From contig JAJEAO010000025.1 of the NCBI GenBank assembly GCA_022822745.1, forward strand, positions 1 to 58,045: 58,045 nucleotides of DNA, written 5' to 3'. This DNA is from Acidobacteriota bacterium. Lineage in GTDB: Bacteria > Acidobacteriota > Vicinamibacteria > Marinacidobacterales > Marinacidobacteraceae. The position numbers and the translations under genes are program-made. How positions within the stretch are numbered: position 1 is the first letter of the stretch; every line of letters starts with the position of its first letter. The notes beneath the pieces are model-generated. The model did not search any database. It was not told the DNA's origin and saw only the letters and a program-made list of their open reading frames with translations. Positions 52,756-58,045 of this stretch are shown here, piece after piece.

Positions 52756-53148
52756 ATGCAGAAGGTTCAGGGAGTCGGCGGGTTCTTCTTCCGGGCGAAG
52801 GATCCCGTCGGGCTGACGAAGTGGTATCGGGATCACCTCGGGATCAATCCCGCCCCGACCGACATGGAGATGGCTCCGTGGCGGACCGAGGCCGGAGTCA
52901 CCGTGTTCGCCCCGTTCGGCGCGGATACGGACTACTTCGCCGCCGACAAGGCGTTCATGCTGAACTTCCGGGTGGGCGATCTGGACGCGATGGTGGCCCA
53001 ACTGAGATCCGCGGGGATCGAGATCAGCCACGAGACCGAGATGGAGGGCGTGGGTCGCTTCGCCCGCATCCACGACCCCGAGGGCAACCCGATCGAGCTC
53101 TGGGAGCCGGCGGCCAGGCGGTTCGATCCGGAGGACGCGACGGGCTGA
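52756..53148 (+). CDS. VOC/glyoxalase-family protein
   Basis: 130 residues. GVGGFFFRAKDPVGLTKWYR is the first half-module of the vicinal oxygen chelate fold; FMLNFRVGDLDAMVAQLRSA and RIHDPEGNPIELWEP are the second, with the terminal Glu metal ligand. Family members include glyoxalases, dioxygenases and resistance proteins; the substrate is not indicated. ATG preceded by GGGAGG. Probably co-transcribed with the NTF2-like gene. Confidence 0.9.
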   Translation: MQKVQGVGGFFFRAKDPVGLTKWYRDHLGINPAPTDMEMAPWRTEAGVTVFAPFGADTDYFAADKAFMLNFRVGDLDAMVAQLRSAGIEISHETEMEGVGRFARIHDPEGNPIELWEPAARRFDPEDATG

Positions 53149-53170
53149 GGCGCGGCTTCGCCCCTCCGAC

Positions 53171-54466
53171 TCAGGATCCGGGGTCGCGGAGCCAGTGGAG
53201 GCGGCCGTCCCGAACCACGAGCCGGACTTCGCCGAGCGCCCGGACATCGGCCGCGGGGTCGCCCTCGACGACCACGAGGTCGGAGACGTAACCCTCCGCC
53301 ACCGTTCCGATCTCGTCTTCCAGTTCCAGTGACTCCGCCGCGAGCGAGGTGAGGGCCACGATCAGATCCTCCGGCGCCTGACCGCCCTGCTCGACCCGGG
53401 CGAAGGCCTCGCGGATGTTCTGGCCGTGCGCGCCGGCGACGGCGTCGGTGCCGAAGACGACTCGCAGCTCCGCGGTGGCGAGCCCATTCCGGAAGACCTC
53501 CATGCGGCCTTCGATGTTCGCCTCCATGAGCGCGAAGCCCTCCTCGGTGTAGTTCCCGATCCCCAGGTAGCGCTCCTTCTGCTCGAGGTAGTTGGCGACG
53601 ATCAGGTAGGTGTTCGGGTCGAAGAAGAGGCCCCGCTCCGCCAGCAGGTCGAGAGTGGCCTGGTCGAGGAGCGAGCCGTGCTCGATCGTGGTGCAGCCCG
53701 CCTCGGCGGCCCGGCTCGCGCTCACCGGTCCGTGGGCGTGGACCAGCGTCCGGAGACCGCGCTCCCTCGCCGCGCCGCAGGCGGCGTCGAGCTGCTCCTG
53801 CGAGAGCGTCGGTCCGCCCCCGTCCCGGCTGCTCTCGGAGGCGAAGATCTTGATCGCGTCGGCGCCGCGGTTCGCCAGCCGTTCGACCTCGGCCCGCATG
53901 GCGTCCGGTCCTCCGGTGCGGGCCGAGAGCGATCCGAGCGACGTGATGATCCTCGGGCCAGGCACGACGCCTCGGGCGATGATGTCCCTCACCGGGCCGT
54001 CCACCGGGCTGCCGAGGCTCTGAATCGTCGTGAACCCGGCTTCGAGCATCCGGATGCCGTTCTCCACCGCGTGGAGGGCGCTCTGCTCCGGAGGCGCGCC
54101 GCGGGCGAGCCGGCCGTCCTCGCCGAAGTGCCAGTCGAGATGGACGTGCGTGTCCACGAACCCCGGCAGGATCGAGCCTCCCGGGAAGTCGAGCCGCGGG
54201 GCCGCGTCCGGCAGATCCGCGAGCGGAAGCACCGCGCTGATCCGGCCCTCGTGGACCACGACGCCGCGCTCCTCGAGCACTCCGCCCCGTCCGTCGAAGA
54301 CCCGGTCGGCGGTGATCACGAGGACGCCGGGCTCGACGTCCGGGCTTTCTCCCGGAGCCGAACAGGCGACCAGGCTATCTGCCGGAGCCGAACAGGCGAC
54401 CAGCGCGGCGAGGCATCCCGCCCCGAGCCAGCGAGCCCGTCTCGTCGAAGCACCCGGAGACTCCAT
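53171..54466 (-). CDS. Amidohydrolase-family lipoprotein
   Basis: 431 residues. The leader (RWLGAGCLAALVACSAPADS) ends in a lipobox LVAC, and the next residues repeat it (LVACSAPGES), owing to a 30-bp duplication. The catalytic fold follows: LPGFVDTHVHLDWHF (HxH), AIKIFASESSRDGG (Lys), TLVHAHGPV, IEHGSLLDQAT and FGTDAVAGAHGQN. Related in build to the protein at 38949. The ATG at 54466 is used because GGGAGG lies 9 nt upstream. Divergent from the methyltransferase gene. Confidence 0.88.
   Translation of the reverse strand: MESPGASTRRARWLGAGCLAALVACSAPADSLVACSAPGESPDVEPGVLVITADRVFDGRGGVLEERGVVVHEGRISAVLPLADLPDAAPRLDFPGGSILPGFVDTHVHLDWHFGEDGRLARGAPPEQSALHAVENGIRMLEAGFTTIQSLGSPVDGPVRDIIARGVVPGPRIITSLGSLSARTGGPDAMRAEVERLANRGADAIKIFASESSRDGGGPTLSQEQLDAACGAARERGLRTLVHAHGPVSASRAAEAGCTTIEHGSLLDQATLDLLAERGLFFDPNTYLIVANYLEQKERYLGIGNYTEEGFALMEANIEGRMEVFRNGLATAELRVVFGTDAVAGAHGQNIREAFARVEQGGQAPEDLIVALTSLAAESLELEDEIGTVAEGYVSDLVVVEGDPAADVRALGEVRLVVRDGRLHWLRDPGS
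54352..54403 (-). repeat. Direct 30-bp-period duplication in the amidohydrolase signal peptide
   Basis: CCGGAGCCGAACAGGCGACC at 54352 and again at 54382. The duplicated 10 codons give two consecutive lipobox cysteines; only the first need be used. Confidence 0.8.
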
Positions 54467-54523
54467 GGTGGCCGAACCTCCCATCGCTCCCTACCGTACC
54501 GGACCGCGGCCTATCCTGCCCGC

Positions 54524-55273
54524 ATGGAGAAGCCTCCCGGACGCCTCTACGCCGACCTGGCCCACCTCTGGCCGCTCATGAGCCCGCCGGAGGATTACCG
54601 GGACGAAGCGGAGTTCATCCTGCAGGCCATCCGGGAGCGGCTCGGCCCTGGCCCACGGCGCCTGCTCGATCTCGGCTCGGGGGGAGGCCACCACCTCCAC
54701 TGGATCGCGCGCCGCCACCGCGCCACCGCGGTGGATCTCTCGGACGCCATGCTCGCCCACTCCCGCCGTCTGAACCCCGGCGTCGCGCACCACGTCGGGG
54801 ACATGCGGGAGGTTCGGCTCGGCGAGCTGTTCGACGCCGTCCTGATCCATGACGCCGTCTCTTATCTTCTGACCGAGGACGACCTGCTGGCCGCCTTCGC
54901 GACGGCCCGCGCCCACCTCGGTCCCGGCGGACTCCTCCTCGTCGTCCCCGACGACTACGCCGACTCCTTCGTCTCGCCTCACATCTCGCACGAGACCCGG
55001 CGGTCCGGGGAGGACGAGCTGACCTTCGTCGAGTACTCCACGACCGCTCCCTCGCACGGGAAGCACGTGGACACCGCCTACGTGTTCTTCCGGACCGAGG
55101 GAACCCGGTTGCGCGTGGATGTGGATCACCACCGGGTCGGCCTCTTTCCGGTGGCCGCGTGGGATCGCCTCCTTCGCCGCGCCGGGTTCCGTCCCGAGCG
55201 CCTCCCGTATCCGTTCGGCGAGCGGGGCCGGGATCTCTGGCTCTGGGCCGCGACGCTCGACGGGCCGGACTGA
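54524..55273 (+). CDS. SAM-dependent methyltransferase (class I)
   Basis: 249 residues. LLDLGSGGGHHLHWIARR is motif I, followed by ATAVDLSDAMLAHSRRL and DAVLIHDAVSYLLTEDDL. The substrate is unknown. The gene lacks a ribosome site; TATCCT (54512-54517) ends 6 nt before the ATG, which would suit leaderless transcription. Divergent from the amidohydrolase. Confidence 0.88.
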   Translation: MEKPPGRLYADLAHLWPLMSPPEDYRDEAEFILQAIRERLGPGPRRLLDLGSGGGHHLHWIARRHRATAVDLSDAMLAHSRRLNPGVAHHVGDMREVRLGELFDAVLIHDAVSYLLTEDDLLAAFATARAHLGPGGLLLVVPDDYADSFVSPHISHETRRSGEDELTFVEYSTTAPSHGKHVDTAYVFFRTEGTRLRVDVDHHRVGLFPVAAWDRLLRRAGFRPERLPYPFGERGRDLWLWAATLDGPD

Positions 55274-55311
55274 GTCCCGCCTTCCGCCGATAAGATCGAA
55301 CCGGTTTCGCC

Positions 55312-55563
55312 GTGGTGCTCCGCTTCCTCGTCATCCTGGCGACCATCATCCTCGTGAGGATCCTCTGGGGTGGACTCAGGGCGCTCTTCGGCGGCGGGCG
55401 ACGCCAGCCGGAGGTCACCCGGGGGCCGCGGCGCGCGAGGGTTCGCGGCGAAGTCGTCGGATGCGCCCGCTGTGACCTCTACGTGCCGAAGGACCAGATC
55501 ATCCGGAAGCGCGGCAGCGGCTACTGCTCCCGGGAGTGCGCGGCGGCTGGCGTGGATGGTTAG
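55312..55563 (+). CDS. Small membrane protein with a C-terminal zinc-ribbon-like motif
   Basis: 83 residues. An N-terminal membrane segment (LRFLVILATIILVRILW) is followed by VVGCARCDLYVPKDQ and GYCSRECA, a CxxC..CxxxC pattern as in PP0621-like proteins. Start GTG 55312 or 55315; its end overlaps the next gene by 8 nt. Confidence 0.8.
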   Translation: MVLRFLVILATIILVRILWGGLRALFGGGRRQPEVTRGPRRARVRGEVVGCARCDLYVPKDQIIRKRGSGYCSRECAAAGVDG

Positions 55564-57223
55564 CCGGCCCCGGCGCATCGCTCTCGCCAGCGCCCTGCTC
55601 GCCGGGACCCCCGTCGGACTCGCTGCGGGAGCGCAGATCGCGCTGCGGGACATCGGCGCCGAAGCGGGACTCGATTTCCGGCATCACCGGGGCGCCCGGG
55701 GTGCGTGGCATCCGGTCGAGACGATGGGCTCGGGCGTCGCCGTCTTCGACTACGACGGGGACGGCGCGCTCGACCTCTTCCTTGTCGAGGGCGGCGAAGC
55801 GCCGGGCGCCGGCCGGCCGCCGGCGCGGGTCGGCGCGCTCTACCAGGGGGACGGCAGCGGCCGGTTCCGCGACCGGAGCGCGGCGGCCGGATTCGGCGAA
55901 CCGGCGCCGACCGAGGGCTACGGGATGGGAGTCGTCGCGGCCGACGCCGACGCCGACGGCGACCCGGATCTGTTCGTGAGCCGCGCGGGGCGGGACCTCT
56001 TCTACGAGAACCGGGGCGACGGCACCTTCGCGCTCCGCGAGGTGGGTCTCGAGGGCGGCGGGTGGAGCGCCGGGGCGGCTCTTTCGGACCTGGACCGCGA
56101 CGGGGATCTCGACCTCTACGTCACCCGGTACCTCGACTGGTCGGCGCGGAACAACCCCGAGTGCGCCCGGACCGTCGCGGGCGAGCGGGTGCGGTCCTAC
56201 TGTCTGCCGGACGCCTTCTCGGGGGCGCCCGATCTGCTCTACGAGAACCTCGGCGACGGGTCGTTCCGCGAGACCGGCGAGACCGCCGGCATCGCGCTTC
56301 CGACCGGCAAGGGCCTCGGCGTCCTCGCCGGGGACTGGATCGGCGACCCGCTCCCCGACCTCCTCGTGGCGAACGACACGACTCCCAACTTTCTCTTCGA
56401 GAACCTGGGAGGACTGCGGTTCGCCGAACGGGGTCTTCCCGCCGGCGTCGCCTACGACGGCGACGGGAACGCGCTTGCCGGGATGGGCGTGGCGGCGGCG
56501 GACCTCGAGCCGGACGGCGACCTCGACCTCGTGGTCACGAACTTCCAGGGCGAGCCGAACACGCTCCACGTGGCCGACCGCCACGGCGTGTTCCGCGACT
56601 TCTCCTTCCTCGGCGGCGTGGGGCGGCCCTCGCTCGCTCGGCTCGGTTTCGGCGTCGTGTTCGAGGATCTGGATCTGGACGGGCGCCCCGACCTCTGCAT
56701 CGCGAACGGCCACGTGCTCCCGAACGCGGACATCCTGTTCCCCGGCTCCACCTACCGGCAGGAGGATCTCTGCTTCGCGAACCGCGGCGGCCGCTTCGAA
56801 CCGATTCCGCTCGATCTTCCGCCGGCGGTGGGTCGCGGGCTTGCCGTCGGCGACTTCGACCGCGATGGGCGTCCCGATCTCGTCGTGTCGCGGTCGGGGG
56901 GGCCGGCGGGCCTGTTGCGGAACGAATCGCCGCTCCGTCCCTCGGCCGCGCTCCGGCTCGTCGGGCGGAGCTCGCCCCGAGACGGGACCGGCGCAATGAT
57001 CCGCGCGCGTCGGGGCGAGCGGGAGTCGCTCTCGCTCGTGACCGCCGGCTCCAGCTACCTCTCGACCAGCGCCCGGGAGGTTCTGGTCGCCGTTCCGGTG
57101 GGCGAGACCACCGTCGCCGTCATCGAGTGGCCCTCGGGCGAGGAGCAGGAGATCGGCGCGCTTGCCACCGGCCCGTTCGTCGTGATCGAGGGCGTCGGTG
57201 TTCTCCCGGTGCCCGGCCGATGA
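55556..57223 (+). CDS. Exported FG-GAP/VCBS-repeat protein with ASPIC/UnbV C-terminal domain
   Basis: 555 residues with a signal (RRIALASALLAGTPVGLAAG). Calcium-binding-like repeats run through the protein: DYDGDGALDLF, DADADGDPDLF, DLDRDGDLDLY, DLEPDGDLDLV, DLDLDGRPDLC and DFDRDGRPDLV, each followed by an FYENRGDG-like blade end. The C-terminus (GTGAMIRARRGERES, VEW-like VIEWPSGEEQEI) is the UnbV/ASPIC domain. These are CRTAC1-like cell-surface propellers of unknown task. The ATG at 55556 lies inside the end of the small membrane protein gene. Confidence 0.9.
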   Translation: MVSRPRRIALASALLAGTPVGLAAGAQIALRDIGAEAGLDFRHHRGARGAWHPVETMGSGVAVFDYDGDGALDLFLVEGGEAPGAGRPPARVGALYQGDGSGRFRDRSAAAGFGEPAPTEGYGMGVVAADADADGDPDLFVSRAGRDLFYENRGDGTFALREVGLEGGGWSAGAALSDLDRDGDLDLYVTRYLDWSARNNPECARTVAGERVRSYCLPDAFSGAPDLLYENLGDGSFRETGETAGIALPTGKGLGVLAGDWIGDPLPDLLVANDTTPNFLFENLGGLRFAERGLPAGVAYDGDGNALAGMGVAAADLEPDGDLDLVVTNFQGEPNTLHVADRHGVFRDFSFLGGVGRPSLARLGFGVVFEDLDLDGRPDLCIANGHVLPNADILFPGSTYRQEDLCFANRGGRFEPIPLDLPPAVGRGLAVGDFDRDGRPDLVVSRSGGPAGLLRNESPLRPSAALRLVGRSSPRDGTGAMIRARRGERESLSLVTAGSSYLSTSAREVLVAVPVGETTVAVIEWPSGEEQEIGALATGPFVVIEGVGVLPVPGR

Positions 57224-57286
57224 GGGCGGACCGGCGCGTCGGGGCCGGGCCTGAAGCGTCCCAGGGGGCGGACTAGAATCCTCGCC

Positions 57287-57565
57287 ATGAGCCTGGACCG
57301 GCGCGGAGTGTTCTCCTGGGCCGCCATCGGAGTCCTCCTCCTGCTGGCCCTCCCCGCCGCCCCTCATCTGCACGTCGAGCCCGACGATCTGGACAGGCAC
57401 GGCGAGCCCTGCGCTGTCTGCATCGCCGAGGACGCGCCTTTCGCCCAGTCCGGCCTCCCGGCGAGTCCGTCGCCGGCCGCCCTTTCGGTCGCCGTCCCGG
57501 TCGTCGCTGCGCATGTCCACGGGACCACGCCCACCGGGGGCGGCTCCCGGGCGCCTCCCGCCTGA
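57287..57565 (+). CDS. Small exported protein with H/C metal-like motif
   Basis: 92 residues. One membrane/signal segment (WAAIGVLLLLALPAAPHLHV), then HGEPCAVCIAEDA (HxxxCxxC), reminiscent of DUF2946-like heavy-metal proteins. No ribosome site; TAGAAT (57274-57279) lies 7 nt before the ATG, so a leaderless start is likely. A substrate-binding protein gene follows. Confidence 0.65.
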   Translation: MSLDRRGVFSWAAIGVLLLLALPAAPHLHVEPDDLDRHGEPCAVCIAEDAPFAQSGLPASPSPAALSVAVPVVAAHVHGTTPTGGGSRAPPA

Positions 57566-57669
57566 CTCTGCAACCGTCGTAGCCAGCCGACCGGCCGGCT
57601 GCAGCGTCCTGTTGCAGCGCCCGCGCCCGCTGCGGCGCGTCGGCGCTCCGTCATCCCGGAGGAGAGTCC
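57566..57669. other. Region upstream of the substrate-binding lipoprotein gene
   Basis: Short GC-rich spacer with self-complementary segments (GCAGCG, GTTGCAGC). I looked for a cobalamin riboswitch box and did not find one. It ends in GGAGGAGAG, the ribosome site of the next gene. Confidence 0.35.
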
Positions 57670-58045
57670 CATGCCAGCCCGGACCGTTCCCAGGTCCCCC
57701 GTCCCCGGCAGGACCGCGACCACAAGCGTGCGCGAGCCCCGGTTGGAGGATCCCGTCCCCGACCGGCGCTTCCGGACACGACTTCGGGTGACGGGGGCCC
57801 TTCTGGCTGCGACGGCGTTCGTCTGGTCTCTACTGGGCGTCGCCTTGGCCGGATGCGGGGCCGGCGCGCTCGAGGATCCGGGACCGCTCGAAGGCGAGAC
57901 GATGGAAACGCCGTACGCGGAGACCTTCAGCGTCGTCGAGAGGAACGGATATCGGGTCGTGGACATCGAGGCGTCCGTCGTGACCTGGGGCGGATCGGCT
58001 GGCGGACCGCCGCAGCGCGCCCGGCTGGTGCTCGTCCCGGAGGGA
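57670..58045 (+). CDS. ABC-type substrate-binding lipoprotein, N-terminal part (iron/cobalamin complex type)
   Basis: The first 125 residues are inside the window. A leader with Arg-rich start and hydrophobic stretch LLAATAFVWSLLGVALAGC ends in a lipobox (ALAGC), followed by ETMETPYAETFSVVERNGY then RVVDIEASVVTWGG and RARLVLVPEG. The last part matches the opening of FecB/BtuF-like substrate-binding proteins of metal-chelate uptake. The ATG at 57670 follows GGAGGAGAG. The remainder and any permease genes are beyond the edge. Confidence 0.8.

Noticed and set aside
57566..57669. Possible cobalamin riboswitch before the substrate-binding protein
   Set aside because: Self-complementary GC-rich sequence is present, but no B12-box-like motif was found.

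Overview
The window is a GC-rich bacterial chromosome segment, densely coded on both strands. Several secreted enzymes carry twin-arginine or lipoprotein signals. The presence of Tat-exported DAO-family oxidoreductases, imidazolonepropionase-like amidohydrolases, TolB-like hydrolases and FG-GAP/UnbV proteins, next to many defence genes, resembles Gemmatimonadota or a neighbouring soil/marine phylum. That placement is inference from gene content only; no rRNA or tRNA gene was seen.

Layout. 1-9267: metabolic genes, namely a partial formylglycine-generating-enzyme-like lipoprotein, an isoaspartyl methyltransferase, a WYL regulator, homoserine dehydrogenase coupled to a tandem pair of DAO-family oxidoreductases, a third oxidoreductase copy whose middle has been replaced by a COG0523 (CobW/YciC) GTPase, and a Tat-exported class V aminotransferase. 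9554-25742: a RecB-like/RNase H-like nuclease, a three-gene operon with phosphatidylserine decarboxylase, a Schlafen/AlbA_2 protein, a VapBC pair with a frameshifted antitoxin, McrBC, a DUF4268 nuclease-like protein, a transposase remnant, and a membrane coiled-coil protein next to an ATPase. 25851-38905: a large secreted PD40/PHP-like protein, MazEF, an ImmA/IrrE protein with a truncated DUF4411 toxin, and a seven-cistron type I restriction operon. 38949-51840: a gamma-glutamyltransferase/amidohydrolase operon, a Fic protein, a CO-dehydrogenase-type large subunit, a second DUF4268 protein, a QmcA/NfeD pair and two ATPases. 52220-58045: small exported proteins, a VOC protein, an amidohydrolase lipoprotein, a methyltransferase, an FG-GAP/UnbV protein and the start of a substrate-binding lipoprotein.

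The outstanding observation is in the type I restriction operon. The hsdM gene is split exactly at an uninterrupted 17-unit GA dinucleotide tract (37710-37743). Upstream of the tract the frame encodes the whole catalytic part of HsdM; downstream the normal HsdM C-terminus continues in another frame. With 15 or 18 units the gene would be one continuous frame of 522 or 524 residues; with 16 or 17 it is off. Every downstream cistron (an 81-residue protein, HsdS, a small ORF, a DUF4365 protein, an unrecognised protein and HsdR) starts by overlapping the stop of the one before, so a slip in the tract could switch the whole system. This looks like a phase-variable type I restriction-modification system with two accessory genes between hsdS and hsdR, set in a defence island of roughly 40 kb that carries decayed toxin, transposase and oxidoreductase remnants.
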